A stretch of DNA of 25,331 nucleotides from JAKORR01 sp964608495 (GCA_964608495.1 CAZSOQ010000054.1:1-25331); one strand, 5' to 3'. Shown: positions 16,901-23,515, counted from the stretch's first letter. A program made the numbers and translations. Notes: generated by a model not told the origin, from the letters alone.

Positions 16901-17478
16901 CGGAGAAGGACTGGTTCAACCTGGGCGGCTTCGCCAAGCTGCAGCCCTACTACTGCCGTATTGCTGAGACCTACGCCCTGCGCGGTGAGGTGAAGCCCTT
17001 CCTCCGGGCCTACTTCAACGCGCTTCCGTCGCTGCTGAACACCGAGAATCTGTCGCTGTGGGAGCATTTCCGTAACGCGGGAGCCTGGAACAAGACCCAC
17101 GAGACAGGCTGGTTCCTGGTGCAGACGCGCACGATGCTGGTGACGGAGCGGGGCGATGAGCTGTGGTTCGCGCCCTTCGTGCCCGCCTACTGGCTCGAAG
17201 ACGGGCAGACGGTGAGCGTCCGCAACGCGCCCACGGCCTTCGGACCGGTGAGCTACCACCTGGGGTCGCACGTGGCGGAGGGCTACATCGAGGCCCGGGT
17301 GGACCCGCCGGACCGCGAGGCTCCCAGCACCATCGTGGTCAGGATACGGCACCCGCGGGGCGAGAAGATGCGGGCCGTGACGGTGAACGGCAAGGCGCAC
17401 GACGACTTCGATTCGGCGGAGGAAGTGGTGCGCCTGAGGCCCGGGGCCGGGCCGATGGTCGTGCGGGCGAGCTACTGA
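13909..17478 (+). CDS. Large secreted NPCBM protein with six-hairpin-glycosidase-like domain
   Basis: The 1189-residue protein starts at GTG 13909, with GAGGAGG at 13895-13901 seven bases before it and a short signal peptide (CVIAGVILMAAS). Residues about 26-170 match the NPCBM carbohydrate-binding domain: WGELGINTCAH, YDRGLGHHANG, VVFRVLVDGE, ANWAEARLI. A beta-rich middle follows. Residues about 690-1100 are alpha-helical with phrases typical of six-hairpin (alpha/alpha barrel) glycosidases, such as VRGMDLMGHQDFARRGL, GTGWHLWTLAGHYELTADDEW and GTHHLVPLGVLDP, then a C-terminal beta cap. It is the last gene of the sulfatase set, 128 bases after the GH-A-like gene. It probably binds and cleaves an extracellular glycan, but I cannot assign a CAZy family. 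Confidence 0.82.
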   Translation: MPSIACVIAGVILMAASQADGPAKPERVEYLADALGRFAMIQQGWGELGINTCAHAPKQTPLRLRIKDTEYDRGLGHHANGFFLVELDGEYEAFEAEVGVQWQQGTTGTVVFRVLVDGEVRFDSGVMREVDEPKTVHVPLTGAQEMSLAVTDAGDGITCDCANWAEARLIRAESTAASPWPERLDAAPFARVVTSDPDRLDGSRANRIQEYRAEDVFLEDDLPAGEDGTYAVSVDAKGRACVGLAWMEKRLVRELGLEIAPGQALPPPEEVRVQYWMGESAWQGGWRDFQGAVEAQGQSLRMLVDREKNPDLRGGVRKVRWILPATGDSLRITRVVAITSALTDTMEVSVRLDEPRPGIRGEVEAYNGAFLDENGAGTALRREWDLSRPLRLTLRHTRPRGILKYDRTLLILRLPWGGFAVSADDLLAHECVYVKDYGVFVAREPAAVTPEEYRAGIAGHRTVLQQVHERPDQTFARALERVHNPVQDNGPTMLSLACDNRKFVVQRDGGITYENLRVLPRFGSGANEGVTRHLHGGWLPIPVTRVEEGGVAYSERTYVAPYGSGKAARPLGVAEFTIENAGDAPAPGELLLSFALAGGNQPAAGAALRIEACPGGALVAAGERLVALVAMDDGGPLSLDVRESAVVLSGTLPAHARGACTVYLPAWEMEVREREELDTGADLLAATERYWQGLMSEAMQVEVPEPLLNNVIRASQVHCLIAARNEAEGERIAPWIASMSYGPLESEAHSVVRGMDLMGHQDFARRGLMFFVHRYNEAGFLTTGYTLMGTGWHLWTLAGHYELTADDEWMRSVAPEVARVCKWITRQREKTKRLDPRGGKMPEYGLMPPGIMADWGTFGYFFFLNGQFCAGLHDAAEALAKVGEPGAQELLDNAAEFRQEILRAYRWIQGRSPTVPLRDGTWIPFYPSLVHCPGPTADFFPGEDWGRVWANNVEIGTHHLVPLGVLDPRAKETEWIVSYMEDAPFLADGMHDYPATESEKDWFNLGGFAKLQPYYCRIAETYALRGEVKPFLRAYFNALPSLLNTENLSLWEHFRNAGAWNKTHETGWFLVQTRTMLVTERGDELWFAPFVPAYWLEDGQTVSVRNAPTAFGPVSYHLGSHVAEGYIEARVDPPDREAPSTIVVRIRHPRGEKMRAVTVNGKAHDDFDSAEEVVRLRPGAGPMVVRASY

Positions 17479-17530
17479 GCGGCAGCCTGGGGCCACTGGC
17501 GTCCCGGTGGGGGGCGCTGCCCATCCTGGC

Positions 17531-17553
17531 GAGGCTGCGAAGCAGCCTTACGG
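17531..17553. repeat. Short palindromic element, convergent intergenic copy
   Basis: GAGGCTGCGAAGCAGCCT with following TACGG forms a perfect 7-bp stem (AGGCTGC/GCAGCCT) with loop GAA. It differs from the copy at 18408-18430 at only 2 of 23 positions. It lies between the convergent ends at 17478 and 17641, where it could also serve as a terminator stem. Confidence 0.75.
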
Positions 17554-17640
17554 GGATCGGACCATCCGGCCGCCTAATGCAGATTATGTCACGTTGTCCC
17601 GTCCGGCCTGTCCCTCAGCCGTGAAGCCGCTTCCCGACCG

Positions 17641-18099
17641 TCAGGACTCGCCCAGCTCCGGCAGCACCTTCAGTCCGGCCGCGCAGAAGTGCTGATCCAC
17701 GCTCAGCGCCGTCTCTACCCCGTCCCTCCTGCACAGGGCGAAGCTCACCGCATCGGTCAGGGATAGCCGTGGATCCGGCCATTCGTCGAAGATCTGCCGC
17801 CCCAGGGCCAGCAGGTCGCCGTCCATGAACACGACCTCAAGCGCCCTGGACAGCCTCCCGGCGTCCAGGGCCTCGAGGAACAGGCTCGAAGCCTCGTATC
17901 CCCCCACACGACGCAGCAGCGTGGCCGTCTCCACCAGCACCAGGTCGGTGGTGACCAGCGTGGTTCCGGCCCGCCGGCAGGCCTGCCGGAACGCCCGCGC
18001 CACTTCGCCGTGCCAGCGATCGTCCTCGAGAGCATTGGCGACGAAGGCCGAGGTGTCCACAAAGACCCTGAGGCTGCTTTGCGGGCTCTCAGGCATCAT
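17641..18099 (-). CDS. vapC: PIN-domain ribonuclease toxin, VapC-like
   Basis: This 152-residue PIN domain has the expected acidic metal-binding residues: Asp15 (VFVDTSAF), Glu57 (LVLVETATLL), Asp116 (LSLTDAVSF) and Asp135 (LSVDQHF). VapC-type toxins cut tRNA, rRNA or mRNA and are held inactive by a partner antitoxin. Two adjacent Met codons at 18099 and 18096 are possible starts. The gene overlaps the upstream antitoxin by 8-11 bases, the usual toxin-antitoxin arrangement. The last 10 residues beyond the PIN fold show nothing special. Confidence 0.92.
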   Translation of the reverse strand: MMPESPQSSLRVFVDTSAFVANALEDDRWHGEVARAFRQACRRAGTTLVTTDLVLVETATLLRRVGGYEASSLFLEALDAGRLSRALEVVFMDGDLLALGRQIFDEWPDPRLSLTDAVSFALCRRDGVETALSVDQHFCAAGLKVLPELGES

Positions 18100-18370
18100 C
18101 CGGCTGGTCCCCCGCCGTGACGGCTCCGTAGAGGTGCTCGTCGTGATCCGTGCTCACCGCGCGCCCCTCGGCGCCCCGGGCCAGGGCCGAGATGCCGTCG
18201 AAGAAAAGCTCCCGCAGGGCCTCCACTACCTGGGCTCCCGCGGCACTGTCCACGGGCACCATCAGCACCACGGGCTGACCCTTGCGCACGACCACCGTGA
18301 CATCCTCGCTGGCCAGGTACTTGCCGAGGTGTCTGCGCAGCTCCTTGGCCGAGACTCGTTGGGCTCTCAT
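18089..18370 (-). CDS. Phd/YefM-type antitoxin
   Basis: This protein of about 93 residues has an N-terminal Phd/YefM DNA-binding fold: RVSAKELRRHLGKYLASED, VTVVVRKGQPVVLMVPVD. The C-terminal half is variable, as expected for a toxin-binding tail. ATG 18370 is preferred; an in-frame GTG at 18382 would add four residues and has a ribosome site too close. The pairing of a Phd-type antitoxin with a PIN toxin is common. The protein probably represses its own promoter, identified just upstream, where an inverted repeat at 18386-18408 and a palindromic element at 18408-18430 lie between the transcription start and the start codon. Confidence 0.88.
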   Translation of the reverse strand: MRAQRVSAKELRRHLGKYLASEDVTVVVRKGQPVVLMVPVDSAAGAQVVEALRELFFDGISALARGAEGRAVSTDHDEHLYGAVTAGDQPDDA

Positions 18371-18385
18371 GGCAGCGTTCACTCC

Positions 18386-18408
18386 CGGACTGCTGGCAAC
18401 CCAGTCCG
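18386..18408 (-). promoter_or_regulatory. Inverted repeat, candidate antitoxin operator
   Basis: CGGACTG (18386-18392) and CAGTCCG (18402-18408) form a perfect 7-bp inverted repeat with a 9-nt spacer. It lies 16 bases upstream of the antitoxin ATG and directly beside the palindromic element. Such symmetry near the start is where Phd-family antitoxins usually bind; binding here is inferred. Confidence 0.45.
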
Positions 18409-18430
18409 AGACTGCGAAGCAGCCTCACGG
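18408..18430. repeat. Short palindromic element at toxin-antitoxin transcription start
   Basis: GAGACTGCGAAGCAGCCT with following CACGG is nearly identical to 17531-17553 (2 differences in 23). Its stem is 7 bp with one mismatch. The predicted transcription start (about 18427) falls inside it. Confidence 0.7.
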
Positions 18431-18433
18431 CCC

Positions 18434-18462
18434 ATCATACACGACCGCCAAGTATGCCTCAA
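18434..18462 (-). promoter_or_regulatory. Sigma70-like promoter of toxin-antitoxin operon
   Basis: On the minus strand TTGAGG (18462-18457) and TATGAT (18439-18434) are separated by exactly 17 bases and match consensus at 4 of 6 and 5 of 6. Upstream, CAAGT/ACTTG (18463-18476) is a small inverted repeat, and TCACTTG is repeated 14 bases apart (18470 and 18484). Confidence 0.6.
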
Positions 18463-18535
18463 CAAGTAATCACTTGCAGGTGCTCACTTGATCCGGCACC
18501 CAGGGCAGCCCTGGCGGAGCGACGGCCGGCGCTCC

Positions 18536-19837
18536 CTAGGGCTCCACCCGCCACACGTGCACCAGTGACTTGTCCCCGTCGGCCAGCGGCTCGAACACGT
18601 ACAGGTAACCCCGCGCGCGGTCGAAGCACGCCGCTGCCACATGGCTTTTCTGCTGGGTCTCTGTGATGTGGTACAGGTGCTCGTCGAGGTTCAGGGTGGC
18701 GTAGGGTTGGGGCTCGTAGGGCCGCCTTTCGCCCCGCGCCACGGCGGCCAGGTCGTTGGGGTCGTAGAGGATCATCTGCCCCACGAATCCCGTGCTCCAC
18801 CATCCGCGCGTGCCCTCGGGGTCCTCGGGGTAGGGCGGCTCGTCAGGCCATACGGTGCCGTTCTTCAGCCCGTACCAGCAATCGCCCGTTCCCTTGGTCC
18901 CCACGAGCACCACGGCCGCCTTGTCACCCGCCGTGATCCACGCCCCGCCCGTCCACTCGTCCGCGTGATGGTAGTTGGCCATCGTGTGGTAGGGCGGCTC
19001 GTCGGTGGCCGTGCTTGAGTACAGCAGCAGCGGCACCGCGTCCAGATGCGTATCCGGCGGAGGCGGGTTACCGTGATTCCATGGCCCGATGGCGAACAGG
19101 CACGGTCCCTGTCCGCCCCAGCCGCCGTCGCGGAACCTGCCTGTGGCCAGTCGCTTGCCCGGGGTGTCTGCCGCCGCCCAAGCCTCGGGGATCTCGAACA
19201 TGTAGTCGTTCACGCTGTAGGGCGAGTAGTTGCCGACCCACCAGGCGCCCTGGGGGTTGCTCAGGTCCAGCTCGCACCACATGTGCGACGCCACCCGCTC
19301 CTGCTCTTCCTGGTAGTGCGCTCCCCACGACAGGTAGAGCTTGCCGGAGGTCTGCTCGCCCTGCGCGGGCAGGTACTCCATGCCGACCCTGGGCATCTCC
19401 TGCAGCAGGTGCAGCGAGCCGACCCCGGCGCGCACGTCCCGGAAGGGCTGCAGCGTCCTGGCGGTGTTGAGGTCCGCGAGGTTCTTGCCGGCCGAGATGA
19501 CGGGCGCGGGGATGCTGATCTCCGACACGTACTTCTGCCAGTCGTGGCCCACGCCGAAGACTGACCCCGGATGGCCGTCATCGGGGCCGTCGGGGTCACC
19601 GTCGGGGTAGTAGGCCATCGCGTCGCTGCTCCACTCCCAGCTAGACCCTCCGGACCCGTCGGGCAGGCGAAAGGCCCCCAGGTATGTCAAATCGGTGGGC
19701 TGGAGCCGTTGGGTCGGACCTGCCGCGGCTTGGCCGCCGGGTGCAGCGCCGGCAGGCTCCTCTGCGACCGCCGGAGGGCCGACCAGGCCCACTATCAGGC
19801 TCACCACACCCAGGACAACGAGGGCAAAGCGTCCCAT
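18536..19837 (-). CDS. Secreted protein of unknown function
   Basis: This 433-residue protein has a clear signal peptide (MGRFALVVLGVVSLIVGLVG, cleavage after AVA). ATG 19837 is chosen because AAGGAGGGG stands just upstream; the open frame continues to 20320 but only with Arg/Gly-rich sequence. The mature part starts with LQPTDLTYLGAFRLPDGSGG and has repeated W/G/D-rich beta segments (MAYYPDGDPDG, GKLYLSWGAHY, GPCLFAIGPWNHG, LYVFEPLADG). They suggest a beta-propeller, but I do not recognise a named family. The wording recalls secreted proteins common in Planctomycetota and Verrucomicrobiota genomes. It lies downstream of the reductase gene with a 356-base gap holding REP-like repeats, so it is probably transcribed separately. 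Confidence 0.82.
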   Translation of the reverse strand: MGRFALVVLGVVSLIVGLVGPPAVAEEPAGAAPGGQAAAGPTQRLQPTDLTYLGAFRLPDGSGGSSWEWSSDAMAYYPDGDPDGPDDGHPGSVFGVGHDWQKYVSEISIPAPVISAGKNLADLNTARTLQPFRDVRAGVGSLHLLQEMPRVGMEYLPAQGEQTSGKLYLSWGAHYQEEQERVASHMWCELDLSNPQGAWWVGNYSPYSVNDYMFEIPEAWAAADTPGKRLATGRFRDGGWGGQGPCLFAIGPWNHGNPPPPDTHLDAVPLLLYSSTATDEPPYHTMANYHHADEWTGGAWITAGDKAAVVLVGTKGTGDCWYGLKNGTVWPDEPPYPEDPEGTRGWWSTGFVGQMILYDPNDLAAVARGERRPYEPQPYATLNLDEHLYHITETQQKSHVAAACFDRARGYLYVFEPLADGDKSLVHVWRVEP

Positions 19838-19923
19838 AGCTACCCCTCCTTGGGGCCCCGGCGCCGAAGTGGGCCCGCGCCCCTCCGCCGGCGGTGTGCC
19901 CCCACTGAGGCTACGCAGCTCGC

Positions 19924-19929
19924 ATGATA
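19924..19929 (-). promoter_or_regulatory. Possible -10 box upstream of unknown secreted protein
   Basis: TATCAT on the minus strand (5 of 6 to consensus) stands 87 bases before ATG 19837. No convincing -35 box lies at the right distance, so this is weak. Confidence 0.25.
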
Positions 19930-20074
19930 CCAGACAGCCCGCTATTCCCGCAGGCCGGCACACCATCCGGGGTGTCTGCCGTTGCCCAGGGACGGATCTG
20001 TCAAAGGGACGGGCGGGTAGCGCCGACACCCTGACCGCCAGGGGGTGCCCCAGGCGCAGGGAGGCGCGCTTCCC

Positions 20075-20140
20075 GTGGGAGCCAGCTATTGCTGGCGACA
20101 CGGCATGGTCGTCCGGGTCGCCTGCACAGCCGGCTCCTAC
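20075..20140. repeat. REPIN-like inverted pair of REP sequences
   Basis: Unit 1 (20075-20099) begins GTGGGAGCCAGCTATT and ends GCTGGCGAC, with an internal stem GCCAGC/GCTGGC. Unit 2 (20117-20140), read on the minus strand, begins GTAGGAGCCGGCTGT and ends GCAGGCGAC. The units share the GTRGGAGCCRGCT head and the GGCGAC tail and face each other across 17 bases. This is the layout of REP doublets mobilised by RAYT transposases. It lies in the 356-base gap 19838-20193. Confidence 0.65.
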
Positions 20141-20160
20141 GCCAGGGCCCCAAGGCTGTG

Positions 20161-20186
20161 CCCTTCGGGCGCCCTGGTTGGCGGCG
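20161..20186. repeat. Copy 2 of a 26-nt dispersed repeat
   Basis: The stretch beginning CCCTTCGGGCGCC matches 9198-9223 at 23 of 26 positions, and a GCGAAGC block follows it as in copy 1. GGGCGC/GCGCCC (20167-20191) can form a stem. It ends directly beside the stop codon of the reductase gene (20194). Confidence 0.5.
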
Positions 20187-20193
20187 CGCCCGA

Positions 20194-20769
20194 CTAGAGC
20201 GAAGCCCCTAGCTCCCGCGCGCGGGCCAGTACTTCCGGATGGTTTTCGACGTCCCCCGGATCGCGCACGCCCGTGGCGACCACTTCGCCGGCCCATTCGA
20301 TCCTCAGCCATCTGGCGCACTGGCGAAGCGGGTCGAGCACCATGGGCAGGTAGCCCGGCCTCGGATCCTCCATCGCCAGGGCCACGACCATCCGCTTGCC
20401 CGCCCCTGCCGCGCCCGCGGGGGCAATCACGTCCCTCAGACGCCGCCCGCGAGGATGATACAGCGCCCAGCGGTCCACGAACAGCTTCAGCAGGCCGCTG
20501 ATGCTGAACCAGTACACCGGCGACCCGAGCACCACCACATCGGCCTCGATCATCCGGTCAATCAGCTCGTCGGCCACGTGCTGGCGGTCGTCGGTCCAGC
20601 TCATCTCGTCGCCCTGGACGGGGCCGATAGGCGTGAGATCATAGTCCGCCAGGTACACCTTCTCGGTCTGGTGCCCCGCCGCGGCGGCCCCGGCCAGGAT
20701 CTCATCCACGAGCCGGTCGGTGTTCCCGCCTCTGCGCGGGCTGCCCACAAAGGCTATGACCTTCGCCAT
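20194..20769 (-). CDS. NADPH-dependent FMN reductase/flavodoxin-fold protein
   Basis: This 191-residue protein has the flavodoxin-like fold of FMN reductases: the FMN-phosphate loop FVGSPRRGGNT at residues 7-17 and the flavin-contacting GSPVYWFSISGLLKLFVDR. It would bind FMN and pass electrons from NAD(P)H to an unknown acceptor, in the cytoplasm. Many relatives carry a CxxC-type cysteine cluster after the second strand; here that region reads LTPIGPVQGDEMSW with no cysteine, so it is not the iron-sulfur flavoprotein type. ATG 20769 lies two bases after the stop of the upstream gene, and its purine-rich ribosome site sits inside that gene, so translation is probably coupled. The pairing with a large exported protein is unusual. 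Confidence 0.9.
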   Translation of the reverse strand: MAKVIAFVGSPRRGGNTDRLVDEILAGAAAAGHQTEKVYLADYDLTPIGPVQGDEMSWTDDRQHVADELIDRMIEADVVVLGSPVYWFSISGLLKLFVDRWALYHPRGRRLRDVIAPAGAAGAGKRMVVALAMEDPRPGYLPMVLDPLRQCARWLRIEWAGEVVATGVRDPGDVENHPEVLARARELGASL

Positions 20770-20771
20770 CG

Positions 20772-23498
20772 CTACCTCGCTCCCCAGCTCAGCGCGAACA
20801 GGTCCGCCCTGTCCAGCGCGATCCTGAGCCGAATCGGCCCGTCCGGCAGGCTCGTGACCTTGCCGCCGTTCCAGACGAGGGCCGCCCCCGTATCGTCGCC
20901 CCGGAAGACCGCCGCGTTGTCGCCGCAATAGGCCGGCACTGGGGCGCCCGCGGCGTCCAGCACCTCGACGCGCACGCTGCCCCCCTGCTCCGTGCGGGCG
21001 TTGATGGACAGCGTCTTGCCGGGCCGCAGCGCCCTGGTCACCAGCGAGCCCCGCTCCCCTTCGGGGCTGAGTGACACCCACCCGTCCTTGCGGTAGACCA
21101 TGATCCCCACCGTCTGGCACGTCTGTCTGACGGCTTCGGCCAGAGCCTCCCAGGACCCGTAGTGCTCCCAGAAGGGCCAGCTCTTGAGCGCCCGTCCCTC
21201 GAGCCGCCGCCGGAGCCACTCGCCCGTTACTTCCGACAGGTCGTCACGGTCGTAGAGGAATTCGTGGAGGAAGTGCGGGCCGTTGGAGCAGTAGCCCAGC
21301 AGGTGGTAGGCCCTGCCGTCCTTCTCGACCGGGCCCGCGGACGGGAAGATGAATCCGAAGTTCCACGCGCCCGGCGGGCCGTTGGGGGCGAAGGCCGGCT
21401 CGCCCGCGTACCGCCGCCAGTACACCCCGTCGCGGCTCGAGTACACATCCAGGCTGATCTGCTGGCTCGCCTGCTGGTAGACGTACAGATACGCCAGAAG
21501 CAGGTTCCCGCCCTCGGCGCGGAAGACCCGGGCACCGTAGTGCTGGTAGCCCACGGGATCGTCCTCGGTGGGCGTGTCGAACCACGTCGGCGTCCAGCTC
21601 ACCCCGTCGCGAGTGCTCCACACGACCAGGATGCGGTTGCAGGACCACAGATTGTCATACTCGATGCGGAAGGGAGGGAAGCGCGGCACAGTGCGGCCCT
21701 GGCAGTAGCGCAGCTCCTTGCCGTCGGCGCTGAGCCACTGGCCCCCGAAATTGTCGTTGGTCTCGTTCCACTCGCCCAGATCGCCCAAGGTTGCTCCGCG
21801 ACCTCCCCCATACTCCCAGCGGTCGTGCGTCAGGGGCTCGCGCGTGAGCAGCACATACTCGACCGAGGCCTGCGCGCCCGGCGACTGCGCCGGCGACGAC
21901 TTCCGCCACACGGGGTAGGTGCAACGGGCGGGAAGGTCCAGCTCTCCCCAGCGGGCAGGCTGGTAGCCCGTGTACTTCACCTGGATCTGGTCCAGAGGCA
22001 CCGGCCCGTCGCGCTCGGCGTCGTAGAACCGGTAGGTCTCGGCGACAGGCTCCTCGGCCGCGGCCCAAGTCAACCTCGGCCGCAGGTTGCTCTGCAACCT
22101 CGGCCGCGAGTCGCTTCGCACCTGTGCGCGCGGTAGGGCGGCGTCCCGCTGCTCCTCGACGATCTCCCAGTCCACGGCATCGCGGCTGCGAGCCACGTAG
22201 AACCGCGGATTCGCGCTGCGTCGGTCCATCGTCTTGAACCCGGCGACCAGCGTGCCGTCGTCCTCGACCTTCAGGCCCAGGCCGCGCGCCATTACCTGTC
22301 CCTCGGCCAGGGGAGCCTCGACGATGGGGTACTGGCGCGCGGGATGCACCCTGAACCGCAGGCCCCGGCGCTCGGCCAGGTACCAGTCGTCCACCATCAG
22401 CAGGGTCAGGCCAGCCACGTCCGCGGGCTCTGGGGGCGGCTGGGGCGGCCGGATAGTCTGCTTGCGCAGCATCCGCAGAAGCTCGCCCGTGTACCGCCCG
22501 GTGCCGCCCGACTCCCGGATCCTCGTCAGGTACTCGCCGTCGGGCCAGCCGGAGATATCCAGGGCCACGCGCGTGTCCTCGGCGCCCGGATTCACGGTGA
22601 CCTTGAGCGGCGCCCTGGGCACCTCTCCCCTATCGCGCTCCTCGAAGCTCACCTCGACGGCCAACGGCCGCAGGTTGCCCCGCGACCTCGATCGCTGGGC
22701 TGAAGGGCTGGGGCGGAGGACCAGAGTCGCCGGATCGCGATTCAGGTAGGCGGGAAGCGAGAAGTCCGCCTCTACCAGGCGGCTGAGCTGGACCGGCACC
22801 GCCGGCGGCTCCCCCGGCGAGCCCTCCAGCACCAGTCGAGGCCGCAGCGACACGTCCTCGGCGGCATTGCCGTGGAACTGGTCGTCAACGCCGGGCTGGC
22901 TCGGGCACTCAGTCTTGATGACCAGGCCGTGATTCGCCTCGGGTTGCCAGGCGGCTCCGGGCAAGGCCAGCCATTCCTGGACCACAACCGCCCGCAGGGG
23001 AATCTCGATCCAGCCCGTGAAGCCCGCCTCCGGGCCGCGCAGCTTGCCCGCCGGCTCGGGGGCGAAGTCCTTGCCGGCCCTCATGCCCGGCCCCGCCCAT
23101 AGCTCACCCTTGCGCCGCTCGTGCCAGGTCGCCGTTGCCGCGTCCCAGTCCGTCAGGACCTGGTGCACCGTGATGTCCGAGCCCTCGGGGTTGCGGCAGG
23201 TGGTCACGTAGAGCCGCAGGGTCGCCGCCTCGACGATGAACCGGCCGCCGTGGAGCTCGGGACGCCGCTCCAGCCCGCCCCAGCGCAGGAGAGCCTTGCG
23301 CGCGTCTGTCGAGCGAATCCGCAGGGTCGGGACCTGCGACAGGTTGTCCTCGGGGTCGAAGGTGCTAATGAAGGTGCTGGCGCCGTCCTCGTAGCCCGCG
23401 CGCCCCTGCACCAGCGTGACCGTTTCCCCGCGGCTGAAGCCCGCCGTGGTCAGCGCCAGACCAAGGGCAAGAGCGAGAGCCGCTCGACCGGTGTGCAT
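20772..23498 (-). CDS. Large secreted DNRLRE/beta-propeller-like protein
   Basis: This 908-residue protein has a signal peptide (ALALALGLALTTAGFS). Residues about 28-205 look like a DNRLRE-type carbohydrate-binding module: GYEDGASTFIST, ALLRWGGL, ATLRLYVTTC, DITVHQVLTDWDAATATWHER. After a linker, residues about 370-820 carry repeated sialidase-like blade phrases: VARSRDAVDWEIV, VVWSTRDGVSWTPTW, DVYSSRDGVYWRRY and FIFPSAGPVEKDGRAYHLLGYC, suggesting a propeller related to sialidases or GH43/GH32-like folds. GGGAGG lies 8 bases before ATG 23498. Three palindromic elements are embedded: near residues 270-278, 458-476 (an 8-residue tandem repeat) and 565-571. No catalytic set can be assigned, so it may be a binding protein or an enzyme. 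Confidence 0.82.
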   Translation of the reverse strand: MHTGRAALALALGLALTTAGFSRGETVTLVQGRAGYEDGASTFISTFDPEDNLSQVPTLRIRSTDARKALLRWGGLERRPELHGGRFIVEAATLRLYVTTCRNPEGSDITVHQVLTDWDAATATWHERRKGELWAGPGMRAGKDFAPEPAGKLRGPEAGFTGWIEIPLRAVVVQEWLALPGAAWQPEANHGLVIKTECPSQPGVDDQFHGNAAEDVSLRPRLVLEGSPGEPPAVPVQLSRLVEADFSLPAYLNRDPATLVLRPSPSAQRSRSRGNLRPLAVEVSFEERDRGEVPRAPLKVTVNPGAEDTRVALDISGWPDGEYLTRIRESGGTGRYTGELLRMLRKQTIRPPQPPPEPADVAGLTLLMVDDWYLAERRGLRFRVHPARQYPIVEAPLAEGQVMARGLGLKVEDDGTLVAGFKTMDRRSANPRFYVARSRDAVDWEIVEEQRDAALPRAQVRSDSRPRLQSNLRPRLTWAAAEEPVAETYRFYDAERDGPVPLDQIQVKYTGYQPARWGELDLPARCTYPVWRKSSPAQSPGAQASVEYVLLTREPLTHDRWEYGGGRGATLGDLGEWNETNDNFGGQWLSADGKELRYCQGRTVPRFPPFRIEYDNLWSCNRILVVWSTRDGVSWTPTWFDTPTEDDPVGYQHYGARVFRAEGGNLLLAYLYVYQQASQQISLDVYSSRDGVYWRRYAGEPAFAPNGPPGAWNFGFIFPSAGPVEKDGRAYHLLGYCSNGPHFLHEFLYDRDDLSEVTGEWLRRRLEGRALKSWPFWEHYGSWEALAEAVRQTCQTVGIMVYRKDGWVSLSPEGERGSLVTRALRPGKTLSINARTEQGGSVRVEVLDAAGAPVPAYCGDNAAVFRGDDTGAALVWNGGKVTSLPDGPIRLRIALDRADLFALSWGAR
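21787..21805. repeat. Short palindromic element in DNRLRE gene, copy 1
   Basis: AAGGTTGCTCCGCGACCTC is, on the coding strand, GAGGTCGCGGAGCAACCTT, one step from the core AGGTTGCGGAGCAACCT. It is read in a third frame here and encodes GRGATL. Confidence 0.6.
22071..22126. repeat. Tandem palindromic element in DNRLRE gene, copy 2
   Basis: Two 24-base units (22071-22094 and 22095-22118) each start CAACCTCGGCCG. The central core CAGGTTGCTCTGCAACCTC (22083-22101) is a palindrome flanked on both sides by CGGCCG. On the coding strand this gives an 8-residue tandem repeat, SDSRPRLQ then SNLRPRLT. Confidence 0.7.
22665..22689. repeat. Short palindromic element in DNRLRE gene, copy 3
   Basis: On the coding strand GAGGTCGCGGGGCAACCT is followed by GCGGCCG, the same flank as in the 22083 copy 560 bases away. 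It encodes RSRGNLRP in the same frame as RLQSNLRP there. Confidence 0.65.
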
Positions 23499-23515
23499 TG
23501 AGGGAGCCTCCCAGC

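Noticed and set aside
19838..20320. N-terminal extension of the unknown secreted protein
   Set aside because: It would run through the REP-like repeats and into the reductase gene; the start at 19837 has a strong ribosome site and signal peptide.
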